From Chara braunii (taxonomy: Eukaryota > Streptophyta > Charophyceae > Charales > Characeae): a stretch of 27,060 bases of DNA. The position numbers and the translations under genes were made by a program. The notes under the pieces are model-generated. The model saw nothing but the letters and a program-made list of their open reading frames with translations. It was not told the DNA's origin and ran no database searches. Of this stretch, positions 8,827-18,018 are shown in pieces; positions within the stretch are counted from its first letter, which is position 1, and every line of letters begins with the position of its first letter. The stretch lies in assembly GCA_003427395.1 (NCBI GenBank), contig BFEA01000586.1:429571-456630 (forward strand). Direction: 5' to 3'.

Positions 8827-9554
8827 CCAGTTTGAAATTCAAACCGAGGTTATGTAACATATTGGAGGTAAACCAAAATATTTTCCAGACCATATGTAGA
8901 ACACTCATCGAGTACAACAATGAAAATTCAAGGTTTCAATGACGAATCTAACGATTAGAATGACTTAATAGCAAATTCAAGCACAAGTAAAAGTACGATT
9001 CTACAAATTTGTAAATCTCTCGGAAAAAGCAATTCATGCAATCAAAATTTAAAACTAGGTTAGAGTCACTATTGAGAATCAAAGTTCTAGATATCAGAGT
9101 TCGAGTTCTGATTTATGGATAGCACTATCAAGAAACTGAACCAAGGATTTCAACGTAAGAAATAAGTTGGGAAAAAAAAAAGACCCGTATTTAAAAAATT
9201 GTGGGAATTTGTAGGAAATCAATTTCAAATCGTACTTAGAAATTGTATAACAGAATCAAAATTATTTCAAAATAGAAAAGAGTACTTCATGAATCTCTTT
9301 ACCAATCAAACTATGCGTTAGAAGAAAGCCATCAGTTACTAGGACCTATTCTTCGATAAGGACGACACCAAGTAAAATCACATCACTCCCCCCCGTAGCC
9401 GAGAAACCCACCCCTCACCCATTCTCCATTGCTTTACCCGCCCCCCACCAATCCCATTTTCCTTCTGATTCTGTCCACGAACCTAAACCGCCACGCCTTC
9501 TTGTGAGGAGAGACCTTAATCCATCCCCCCTCAGGGGCAGAAAGCAATCGGCCC
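8827..9554. other. AT-rich stretch, possible intron of a minus-strand gene
   Basis: No open frame with family features. The plus strand is A-rich (8830-9380), so a minus-strand transcript would be U-rich like plant introns. It lies directly downstream of the splice donor word at 9568-9563 on the minus strand. Nothing else is supported. Confidence 0.35.
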
Positions 9555-9568
9555 AAGCCCCAACTTAC

Positions 9569-9601
9569 CAAATCCTTGCAGGGCTCGTTGTCACATGACA
9601 T
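9569..9601 (-). CDS. Candidate first coding exon, minus strand
   Basis: On the minus strand an ATG at 9601 opens 11 codons (MSCDNEPCKDL) that end exactly at a strong plant splice donor, TTG|GTAAGT, with the GT at 9568-9567. The upstream sequence (plus 9602-9800) is pyrimidine-rich on the minus strand, as plant leaders often are, and the following DNA is U-rich on that strand. An upstream in-frame extension without ATG reaches 9655. No downstream exon could be identified and the peptide matches no family I know. This is a weak call that rests on signal context. Confidence 0.25.
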
Positions 9602-11098
9602 CGCCGAACCTGCCAGCAATCTATCACAGAAGATCCTATTTGAAGTGAAAACCAAAAGGCACTTCCAACAAAGACAACAAAAGCAATCAAGAAAAGGAGC
9701 AAAAAGACTAACTAAAAGGGAGGAGACACAGAGAGGCGAAGTGAAGAGAAGGAACAGCTAACCTCCTCCCCTTTCCTTCTCTCCAAGCTGTATCTTTTTA
9801 TTTTTCCTTTAATTCACAACCTCCCCCTCTCTCCATCCACTCACTACGTCAGCCAGCTAATTCTGCTGCTGATCTAAAACGCCCCCAATCTCCGTGCTCC
9901 CTCCTACTATTGTTTTCTCCCCCACCCTACACAAAAAAACCTTCGCTCCAACTATGGCTGGCACAGCCAACTCTACAGCACAATCGGGTTAAGAGAAGCA
10001 GACGAAGATGGCTTCCTCCACGATACTCCTTCCAGTTGCCTCCCATAGACGCTTTGACAACACAATGCCACTTCAACAAAACGAGCGGGATAAATCTCAA
10101 AAAGCAACATCAACAGACCTCAACCCGCTCGCTGCTGCTCCCTGCCATCACGCGCCTCGCACTTTCACCCGCCGCTTCACCTGATTACTCCCACACCGTA
10201 CTGACGAGTCGGAGCCCCACGAGGCGCCACCACCCACCCCTACCCCATGCCCCGTCATCCTCCATCACACCCTCTCACCATCAACCCCGCCCTCTTCCCC
10301 CGCACCTCGCCGCTCGTTGTCGCTCCCCATCGCCACTCGTCGCCACGTCCTGCCATCCCGCGCCTCGTGCTTTCGCCCGACACGTCGCCTACTTTGCCTG
10401 GCTTCTCCGTAGCACACCGACAGGATCGTACTTGCGCCGGCGGGGTGCAGCGCTCCCGGTCGCGCCGCGCCCCACGATCTCTGATCTTCTTCGCCGCACT
10501 GATGCAAAGTTTGACGACATCTGCCTCGAGCTTTGCACACCTTTTCTACATCATTCTCCTGCTCCAAAAGTTTTTCCAAATTTTCCAAGTTCTGCTGTTG
10601 ACTTTGACCGTTGACCCCACTCTTTCGACAATTATAATCACGAATGTATTTATTTCAACTGTGCATTCAGCTCACCCTCAAACAGCTCATGCTGTTCATA
10701 TGTCCTGCGTCCTCTCTCTTTGGAGACTCCGAGCCAATCTCTTTCCCATCCTCCTCCGCCTCCTCCTCTTATTGAAAGAAATGCAGATGGGGAAAATAAA
10801 AGATTAACTCCTTAAAGTGCCAAGTTCCAGAACCCCTTCAAGTTTGCCTCTCTTCCGTTACAATTGCATAATCCAGCTACTCCAAGCCAATCTCTTCCTT
10901 ATCGGCATTAGCGCTGTATACAGACACTTGAACCTTTTGCCTGAATGGTTATAACAACCATGATTTTTTCATAATCTACTCCATCTCTTCAAGTTCTGCA
11001 CTTCGTCTCCCCTTCCTCTTGTTTTTAATCCTGCTCGTCTTCTTCTTCGTCGTCTGCTTTTTCTTCTGCTTCGTCTCCTCGGAAGATCACGACCAGAT
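9602..11098. other. C-rich spacer between two candidate divergent exons
   Basis: Long open frames here are proline/serine/histidine-rich and reflect C-rich composition. A block CCTGCCATC-CGCGCCTCG-CTTTC-CCCG occurs at 10141-10182 and again at 10349-10390 (period 208 bp). The 9840-10800 part is strongly pyrimidine-biased on the plus strand. It could be leader/promoter DNA, but no TATA box or core promoter is clear. Confidence 0.35.
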
Positions 11099-11133
11099 AT
11101 GGCGGTTTCTGATAATCCTTTGAAGTTTAGTAG
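11099..11133 (+). CDS. Candidate first coding exon, plus strand
   Basis: ATGGCG starts at 11099 after a long CTTCTTC-type pyrimidine leader (10980-11085), a common plant 5' UTR composition. Eleven codons (MAVSDNPLKFS plus two bases) run into a donor-like AGTAG|GTGGGT at 11133/11134. The next 400 bases are T/G-rich as in a plant intron. A candidate acceptor TTGCAAG lies near 11532. I do not recognise the peptide and found no convincing later exon. It may be a real gene start cut off by transposon debris. Confidence 0.3.
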
Positions 11134-11308
11134 GTGGGTTGTATTTTTTTCGTGATTTTAGCTTTTTGAATCTGCTGGGTGCTGTTTAGTTTGTTTTGTT
11201 TGCGGTTGGTTTTAGTGTCTTGTGTTTAGTTGGTTTTGTTTGTTCTTTGGGTTTTGTTTGGTCTTAGGTTTGTTTCTATTGAGTGTGCTGGCCTCATTTC
11301 CGAGTGGT

Positions 11309-11358
11309 GTTAAACAGGACTGTGTGCTCTTATAGGTTGGCACACAGTCCTGTTTAAC
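11309..11358. repeat. Perfect 19-bp hairpin with 12-base loop
   Basis: GTTAAACAGGACTGTGTGC at 11309-11327 is exactly complementary to 11340-11358, with loop TCTTATAGGTTG. No T-run follows and plants do not use such terminators. It lies in the presumed intron of the candidate gene at 11099. It could be a very short fold-back insertion or a small-RNA hairpin; the arm is shorter than a typical plant miRNA precursor. Confidence 0.7.
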
Positions 11359-11557
11359 AGGTCTATGTGGTGTTGTGTGTGGTGTGCGTTCAGTTGGACA
11401 CTACAGCCCCTATTTGTTCTGTTGCTAAGATGATCCTGTTTGGCTGTGGATGGAATTGTACGAGTGCTCATAGGTAGGCAACCCTATATAGTTATCTGTT
11501 GCCGAGATTTCACCGCTGTGACGAGCTTGCAAGGAATTAAGACATTATGACCGTTTT

Positions 11558-11572
11558 GGGTTTAGGGTTTAG
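11558..11572 (+). promoter_or_regulatory. Telo-box (TTTAGGG units)
   Basis: GGGTTTAGGGTTTAG contains two overlapping plant telomere-type units. Short telo-boxes occur in promoters and first introns of plant growth-related genes, and this one follows a candidate first exon. Two units are too few to be a telomere remnant. Confidence 0.5.
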
Positions 11573-11747
11573 TTTGTTCATGGATAATATGTGGAGTAGA
11601 TACAGTAATAGTGGCAGTTTGGTTTTGGGCCAGAAATTCCGTTTTGGATGTGAGGTACACGAGACCCGGTTTCTGGCTGATATAATGAAAAGCGACCTCG
11701 GCATCAACCTGGCCGAAGTGCCCGGATCATGCCTGTAAGGTTGCCCG

Positions 11748-11751
<4 letters not shown>

Positions 11752-11780
<29 letters not shown>

Positions 11781-11806
11781 NNNNNNNNNNNNNNNNNNNN
11801 NNNNNN
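11752..11806. repeat. Poly(A) run and assembly gap
   Basis: A run of A ends at 11778, then GG and 26 Ns (11781-11806). The poly(A) may be the tail of a retro-inserted sequence ending GTTGCCCGCTT. The gap has probably lost sequence of unknown size. Confidence 0.85.
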
Positions 11807-11818
11807 CCCGAGGTTACT

Positions 11819-11904
11819 GCAACTTCCAACCCCCCCCGCCCCTCAGGCCGCTGACAAAAGGGGTCATGAACAAGTAGTTTGTAGAAATGAGATGGTGGGG
11901 CCTA
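11819..11904. repeat. Second copy of dispersed repeat seen at 4649
   Basis: GCAACTTCCAACC...GAAATGAGA-GGTGGGG matches 4649-4735 closely. It leads directly into the fold-back element at 11905, so in both places this block and the left arm of the fold-back occur together and may be one larger unit. Confidence 0.7.
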
Positions 11905-12053
11905 GTCCCACTAGGAGCTTGCTTTTCCTCAACGCCTGAATAAGGACGTGTTTGTACAGATGTGGTCTTGAGGAAACTCAATGCCATTTCTGCACATCTC
12001 CACAAACTCATCCACATTCAGGCGACAAGGTAACTCAACTATGCTAGTGGGAC
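11905..12053. mobile_element. Fold-back MITE, CTAG family
   Basis: Arms run inward from GTCCCACTAG (11905-11914) and CTAGTGGGAC (12044-12053). The arms pair again strongly at CGCCTGAAT--GGA-G-GTTTGT--AGATGTG. Length 149 bp. A related member at 14551-14708 shares the CCCACTAG end and the CCTGAAT-TGGA-GTGTTT inner block. No clear target duplication; no coding capacity. Confidence 0.75.
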
Positions 12054-12065
12054 CTGGCCCCTGGC

Positions 12066-12213
12066 CCCCTTGTGTGACTATCCCTCGACACTATTTTTTC
12101 GGGATGTTGGGGATTATCCAGATTTGGGCCCCTTGTGTGGCTATCCCTCAACACTATTTTTTCAGGATGTTGGGTATTATCCAGATTTGGTACCGCTGTG
12201 TGAGAGTGCCCTC
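12066..12213. repeat. 63-bp tandem repeat, two and a partial third copy
   Basis: The unit CCCTTGTGTG-CTATCCCTC-ACACTATTTTTTC-GGATGTTGGG-ATTATCCAGATTTGG occurs at 12066-12128 and 12129-12191. A decayed third start (GCTGTGTGAGAGTGCCCTCA) follows. That third start also resembles the right end of the MITE at 4358-4477. Confidence 0.85.
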
Positions 12214-12497
12214 AGTTTTTTTTTTTCCTTTTTTTTTTAGGCGGCTCCCTTCGTACTTCCAGGGGCCTGGACCCAATTGCGAGGTATTCTACTTCGCACG
12301 TGGGGGTGACAGATGCCACATCTCACTTCGCATCGACAGGCCCACCTGATGCAGCAGTACACAGTGGTGCCCATGAGAAAGCACCGACCAATGAACAGGC
12401 TGCTACTGGAATTTTTTATTGATATTAAACATTGACGTTGGTCTCTATTTCCAGACTTGGGGGGGGCGGAGCATTTTCGAGACTTCGTGCATTGCTG

Positions 12498-12499
<2 letters not shown>

Positions 12500-12529
<30 letters not shown>
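12500..12529. repeat. (ATT)n microsatellite
   Basis: About ten ATT units. Confidence 0.95.
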
Positions 12530-12530
<1 letters not shown>

Positions 12531-12554
12531 ATCCCTCTTTTTTTAGTTATAAAA

Positions 12555-12573
12555 GCTGGGAACCGGGCCCAGC
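12555..12573. repeat. GC hairpin repeat, isolated copy
   Basis: GCTGGGAACCGGGCCCAGC followed by GTCCC, identical to 6062-6080 and one change from 5567-5585. The second hairpin of the pair is absent here. Confidence 0.6.
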
Positions 12574-12984
12574 GTCCCTCACAAAATTAGGTGGGGCCCT
12601 CGGCAGACAAAGCATCATCGGCCAAGCACATCGAGGGCACATTGCTGTTTACGCCTTGCCTTACTACCCAAAAAAAAAATTAAAAAAAAATTGCGAGCAG
12701 TTACTAACTTACTATCATTCCGTCAGAGATGGCGGTTTTTTTGCAGTGGGGACATAGGACCTGGCAATGTGAGGAGAATAGTATAATACTGCACATGCTT
12801 TTGGACTCTTCCGCGGCACAGTTCATTCATACTTCTTTTCTCGTTCGAATGAACATCCTGAAAGCATCCAAATGCATGTGCAGCAATGCGAGGTAGAGCC
12901 AGGCCCGTAGACAGAAATTAATTTTGTTTGATCATTTTAAAAATAAAAAAATGCTGTCACATATCGCAGAATACTTCGCTAGAC

Positions 12985-13881
12985 ACCATTAGCCATTTCT
13001 CTCCGGCCTCTTCAGTTGGTACGGAGAAACTTGACTCAGACCTGGAGGAGATGAGAGTATGGATTGAGGTGGATAACAAAGGAAAAGAGCAGTGCTATGG
13101 GGGCGTCATAGCTTCATCCTTCAAAGTGGAGCCCTTTCTTTACGGTTGGAAAAAGAACAGTCGCCCAAGGGAAGTAGTGCCATTGATTCAGTACTCCACG
13201 AAATTGGGACGGGAAATACGAAGGAAAAGGATAGCCAAGTCCCCGGCATCGGTGGCCTGTAGAAGGTGGGAGGATTTCTGCCCTGGATTGTTAACCTCCT
13301 CTCATCTCCATGACCTGTGGGTCCGCTTGAAACTCATGGTAAATCAGAAAATGGCTGCATTGCTATGGTTGCAATCCATGCACGTGATAGCATCGGCAAT
13401 GTGGTTGACTTCGCCCAGGACGACCGTATCGCCAGTCTGTTCATGCTGCAATTGGGCCTGGGAAACCACTAACCACTTGTGGGTCCATTGTCCTTTCTCG
13501 GTGAGAATTTGGCCATGGTGGGGAAAACACTGGAGGAACCTTACGAAGGACGGCGTCTATTGCCCAGACTCTTGGGTCTTGACAGGGAAACTTGATAAAA
13601 TGCAGCCCTACACACAAGGCCATGGGTATGTGGCGGACTCCTGCAGAGGGGTAATCATCTCAACCACTTGGCAGGCAAGAAACGCAGCACTGTTTCGAGA
13701 GGAGCAATGGTCTTTGTCTCAAACTCAAAATACAATTCTGCCGAAGATTAGATTGGTAATTAGAGCAGATTGGCAACGCAAGGGACCGATGTGGTTCCAG
13801 AGGACTTGGGCTAAAAGAAATCTGTTAGCGACAGTCACTTCAGAACAAAAACCGGTGATCAGCCAATGGCAGAGGGGCTGA
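12985..13881 (+). pseudogene. LINE-1 ORF2 C-terminal fragment, zinc-binding domain
   Basis: An open frame of about 298 residues encodes the region after the reverse transcriptase. The first part, MAALLWLQSMHV-SAMWL, aligns to LINE-3 (AAILWMLSMLVTPSAVWL). Then comes the RVT zinc finger with cysteine/histidine spacing C-x2-C-x8-H-x4-C (nt 13438-13491), followed by CP-S-RI-WW-HW as in LINE-3 and a typical W-ARN motif. Plant LINE ORF2 proteins are over 1,000 residues, so the endonuclease and RT are missing. The frame itself is unbroken, which suggests a relatively young insertion. It cannot act alone. Confidence 0.88.
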
Positions 13882-14454
13882 TTCCGTCACTTTCTCCTAG
13901 TTCTCTATCAGCTGTTGGTTGGGACCTGGAGGGGAGATTTATTCATAAACCTTGCGAACCAGAGACTCCGGGGATTACTTGGGAGAGGTGAATTCCTCTG
14001 GTGAGAGGGGTAGGTGATAGGGCGTATTGACGGTATAGTACCAGGCTTGGGCCAGAAGGGCCTACCTGATCCGAAGTTAGGACAGGGCAGTGCCTCTTCA
14101 ACTTAAAGTTTATTCTCAGTCGCTTTAGACTGAGCAGTTGGGTTTGCAGTAGGATGGGCTAGAAGTAGTTGGGACTAGAATGGACAACTGTTTCCTTTGA
14201 CGATATGACAAGACTGTGACTTAATGTCCAAAAAAAAAAAAAAAAAAAAAACATCTGCGGCTCAGGTTCTTCACAGTGTTTCAGACAGTGAGAAATGAGG
14301 GGATCACTCTGCTCCTAGGGTCTATAGTTGTAGATTTGGTTGGTTGTGGACAGTGCATCCGCGGCTTTAATCGGTTTTCGAGTTCATTTTAGTTTGCTAG
14401 TTCAGACTAAGCTAAACCAGCTGATGCTGCCGGGATAACTCCGGGTTGAATTGT

Positions 14455-14469
14455 GAGGTCCCCGGCCTC
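14455..14469 (+). other. LINE-1 conserved 3' stem-loop
   Basis: GAGGTC-CCC-GGCCTC, a 6-bp stem with one G-T pair and a 3-base loop, in the conserved block CCGGGTTGAATTGTGAGG. The same structure is at 20805-20819, and a diverged form lies at the LINE-3 end. Some LINEs use a 3' stem-loop for reverse transcriptase recognition, so that role is inferred. Confidence 0.6.
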
Positions 14470-14550
14470 GTCAATTGAATTTTGCAATATATGAGTTTTC
14501 ACTTTTAAAAAAAAAAAAAATCTTCGCTAGTGAGTCCAGGCCCCAGGGGC

Positions 14551-14708
14551 GAGGTCCCACTAGCAAAGAGGATAGGATTGAAGACCTGAATGTGGAAGTG
14601 TTTGTGGAAAGGTGTAGAATGTCGAAATTGAACTGCTTTTCTGCATGTCCGCTTAAAACACGTCCAGATTCAGGATATTTATCCAATCCCCTTTGCTAGT
14701 GGGACCTC
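14551..14708. mobile_element. Fold-back MITE, CTAG family, second member
   Basis: GAGGTCCCACTAGCAAAG (14551-14568) is an exact inverted match to 14691-14708. Pairing continues through GGAT-GGAT, CCTGAAT-TGGA-GTGTTT. Length 158 bp. An extra inverted CTAGTGAGTCC lies just outside at 14528-14538. No coding frame. Confidence 0.85.
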
Positions 14709-14723
14709 ACCACAGGAGATTAG

Positions 14724-14741
14724 AAAAAAAAAAAAAAAAAA
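14724..14741 (+). repeat. Poly(A) run
   Basis: Eighteen A bases between the fold-back element and the LINE-2 5' region. It may be the tail of an older insertion or part of LINE-2 target DNA. Confidence 0.8.
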
Positions 14742-14764
14742 GGGTCAAAGTTCCACCTCTCTGA

Positions 14765-14998
14765 TTTCGAATCCCAGCGAGCTGCTTCAAGGGAAAAAGA
14801 AATGAAACAAAACTAGAATCCCAGCAAGCTGCCAACGAAATAGCAAAATGCTTGGCCTTGACAGAAGCCCAGGCAGTCCTTTCTGCGGAAGACTTTCGAA
14901 CACATTTGGGAGCACTGTGCGCCTCTACACCCACGACTACCTCCATCCGCATCCAACAGCTGAGCGGGATTGACCACTTGAATGGTCCTTCCACATAA
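14765..14998 (+). pseudogene. LINE-2 ORF1 C-terminal remnant
   Basis: The frame is open from just after a TGA at 14762 to a TAA at 14996-14998, 77 residues, and its end overlaps the ORF2 ATG (14982) by 17 bases. No zinc knuckle or RNA-binding domain is visible, so identity rests on position alone. The frame relation to ORF2 is the same as between the two ORFs of LINE-3. The start of the frame holds a small imperfect duplication of GAATCCCAGC-AGCTGC. Confidence 0.45.
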
Positions 14999-15744
14999 AA
15001 TCCGCTTGGCTAGTTGGAATATAAGAGGATTGGGCGACACAACAGATAGGGAAAAAAGTTCAAGATTGACTTCGTGGATTCACAATCAGAATGTCCAGAT
15101 TGTTTGTCTGCAGGAAACTAAACTCCACGCAGACAGAGTACAGAACTTTCAGAAACGCTGGAAAGGACCGCAATTTTGGTCCCCGGCGGAAGGGACCAAA
15201 GGTGGGGTATGTATTCTAGTGGACAAAAACCTGGAAGTTGACGTGCTAGACCACTATGCAGATTAGGAAGGGCCTTGGGTTTGGGTAAAACTGGCGGTGG
15301 ACCAAGGGGATTGGGCCATAATGACAGTCTACGCCCCTGTGGATTATAAGGAACGCATAAAATTCTTTTCTGATCTCCCGGCACACATACCAGACGTTGA
15401 AAATCTGATAATCATGGGAGACTGGAATACTGTACTCAGCCCGGGGTTGGATACACCCTCCCCCAGACCACTGAGAGAGGACACGACAAGGCTCCTTTCT
15501 TTCTTAGAATCCCAAGGCTTGACAGATGTGAATAGGATTATGATCCCGGACTCTAGTGGTTATACATGGTATGGTCTGAAGCCAGCTTCCAGAACCCCAC
15601 AACCTCGCAAGCGGCTGGATTTCACTTAGGCCAGAGGTGCAGTTTGGGACAGATATATATGGACTTACTATTTTGTCTCCTCGCTCTCTGATCATTATCC
15701 AGTCGTAATGGATATTATACCCAAGGACATAATTGAAAGACACA
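14982..15744 (+). pseudogene. LINE-2 ORF2, apurinic endonuclease-like domain
   Basis: All parts lie in one frame. ATG at 14982; SWNIRGLG with the catalytic Asn (residue 13); CLQETK with the catalytic Glu (residue 45); TVYAP; GDWNTV with Asp and Asn (nt about 15417-15434); RLDF; and SSLSDHYPVV with the catalytic Asp-His (nt 15690-15695). This is the order of the exonuclease-endonuclease-phosphatase fold that nicks target DNA for LINE insertion. Two TAG codons interrupt it at 15264 and 15627. The following TGA at 15747 belongs to the TE-K insertion: skipping from 15744 to 18796 rejoins the reading frame in phase. Not functional. Confidence 0.93.
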
Positions 15745-16269
15745 TGTGACGTACCAGCTTCCAGACCTGTACCACTCCCCTCTCTTTTTCTTCTTTGAAA
15801 CAAGAGGTGTCTTGCTCGGCCCAACAAAGCCCCTCTTTGTTTTTCGATTGAAGGTGCCTTGCTGAGGACCGCATATTTGCGAGTTCCATTGCTTCTTGAA
15901 ATTCCGTTTTTTTTTTAATTTGGGAAATGCATGGGAATTATGCGCGCCTTAGCGAGCACGCTCGGAATTTGGCTCGACTGTTAGGAATTCCAGAATGAAC
16001 GAAACCCGACGTGTCCTTTTTACGCATGAACGTTCTCGACCAAGTCGTGGAAAACTCTAGGAATTTTTGTGGGAACATGGATAGACGTAAGACCGTTTTC
16101 CCGCGCCTACTATGCGAGCGGATATGGTGATTTCAACTTTTGAATTAGCATAGCTACAACTGTTTTGGTGCCTTTTTTTCGCATTGTGTATTCGGCGCCA
16201 TGCATACGAGCTCCCTCCTCCCTCCTTCTCGCGCTCCGAGTCCTCTCGACGCCCTCTTTTGCGCGCCCA

Positions 16270-16270
16270 T

Positions 16271-16359
<89 letters not shown>

Positions 16360-16360
16360 N

Positions 16361-16446
<86 letters not shown>
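16270..16446. repeat. (CT)n microsatellite, about 177 bp
   Basis: Nearly pure CT with one N at 16360. It lies inside TE-K copy 2, upstream of its TATA box, within a generally pyrimidine-rich stretch. The true length is uncertain because such tracts collapse in assembly. Confidence 0.97.
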
Positions 16447-16448
<2 letters not shown>

Positions 16449-16780
16449 CCTGTAACTGTTTTTCTCTCTCTTTCGCCTCGCGCGCCTTTTCTCTTTCTTG
16501 ATCATCTGAATCTTGGACCCGTTTATCGCTATCCTTCGCACCCTTCTTCTTCCCGCTCTAAGTCCTACGCTTGAAAACCGGGTCGATCCTCTCTTCACCC
16601 CGTCTAGCCAAGGAGAAGCGCCGTGTAAGAGGAAAATCCTACTACGCGACGATTCTGACTGGCTAAGGTCAAACTGAGAAGGATCAACATGGCTTTCGAG
16701 GGCGATTACCTTCAATTCCTCCCCCGCCCTATTCCACCCCATTCTTGATTCTTTCCCGCATCTATCTCCCTTCTCGCATC

Positions 16781-16787
16781 TATAAAT
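16781..16787 (+). promoter_or_regulatory. TATA box in TE-K copy 2
   Basis: TATAAAT in CTATAAATTCCGCGAG, followed by CTCTCTCTCAACTC. It corresponds to 868-874 in copy 1. It lies 1,036 bp from the left end here and 586 bp in copy 1; the CT expansion accounts for part of the difference. Confidence 0.6.
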
Positions 16788-18018
16788 TCCGCGAGTGTGT
16801 CCGCAAATCTCTCTCTCAACTCGTCAGCCAGCTTCCGGGAAGCAGTGGCTAGATGGTGTGTGTGTTGTGCGAGTCGGAAAGTCCCGACGGGCTGACTGTA
16901 GACTGGCGGGGGTTGCGCCTGATCGCCACGAGGGACTGTGGGATCGGGGCAAGCCCGTGCAAAAATTAAGTCGGCGGGGTGCCGATCGAGTGGTGGAAGG
17001 GGGCACGCGACGGCCGGGATCATCGGTGCAGATATGAGGATAGTAATCAGAGTTGAGTGTATGAATGGTCCGGGCCCATGTTGGAACTTCACAGGGATGC
17101 GCCTCTTTAGTTCGAATCTATTCTTTGGTGTGAGTACGGCTCGACGGCAGTTAAGCCGAAAATTCTTTCCATCTTCGGATTTCTTTGTGTAATCTTCCTC
17201 TATCTTGTCGCTCCCACCTCTCTTGCTTCTCTTCTCCCCACCTACTTTATGGCATGAATGACTATGTATGTTTGTCGATCTTCTGCGAAATGAAATGATG
17301 GTCTGATTAATTTGCGCTTGATTAGCCCTGGAATGACGGGGCAGGGGTGCAGAACACACGGAGAACGGAATGATGCATGGCTGCCATTTTCGCACCTTCC
17401 GCGGTAGGTGATCGAGAGTTTAGATGAAAGTACTCGGATGTTGAAACCATTATTTGATGGATTGGTCTTTGATTAGGCCGAAGGGTTGCTATAAATGGAA
17501 TGCATGGACATGGTCGCGTCGTTAACATTGACAGTGCTGACAGGATTTGGTTCGAGAATGCAAGAGTGTTTAGATCTGTCGGTCGGATGAGTACCCCGGG
17601 ATCTTTAACCCGAAATACACTGCGCATGCCATCTGCCTTACGCTGCATGACATCTGCAGCTTACCCTCTCAACTAAAAAAGGAAAAACCCGAGAGGCGGT
17701 CTATCTTCTCAGGAAGACAAAGACGCCACGCGCAACCTGCACCCATGGCCCAATTGCCGCGTCTCACCAAAAACGAGTTTTGTCCCTCCTGTTTCTTTGG
17801 CAAGATTGTGTTGAACATTCTCCCTCTCTCTGAAACATGTTTGGGGACAATGATTTTGTTCTTCTCACTTCGATTCGTCTGACTGATGTGGATGGCATTT
17901 AAGAGTTGTCGCATAACGTGTAATCGAACTTTCGACAGACTGGGTATTTTCAATTATAATATTGCGGTTGTCGAACTAGCGATGATTGAGGCGAACTTTT
18001 GTGACTGATTGGATTGCC

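Larger units (their letters stand above)
12983..14521 (+). mobile_element. LINE-1: 5'-truncated LINE copy
   Basis: CTTCGCTAG occurs at 12974-12982 and again at 14522-14530 directly after a poly(A) run, a 9-bp target duplication around a 5'-truncated retro-insertion. It holds the C-terminal end of ORF2 (12985-13881), about 620 bp of 3' UTR with an internal A-run at 14230-14250, and the family's 3' stem-loop at 14455-14469, 38 bp before the tail. The 3' end block is shared with LINE-2 at 20781-20820. Confidence 0.92.

Noticed and set aside
9910-10614. 234-residue open frame rich in Pro, Ser, His, Arg
   Set aside because: Composition is that of C-rich DNA, an overlapping frame is equally long, and no motif is seen.
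12928-12984. Start of the LINE-1 frame at 12928
   Set aside because: The target duplication puts the insertion boundary at 12983, so the earlier codons belong to flanking DNA.
16110-16742. Long Arg-Glu and Leu-Ser repeat frames around the CT tract
   Set aside because: These are translations of a dinucleotide repeat in every frame and not protein evidence.
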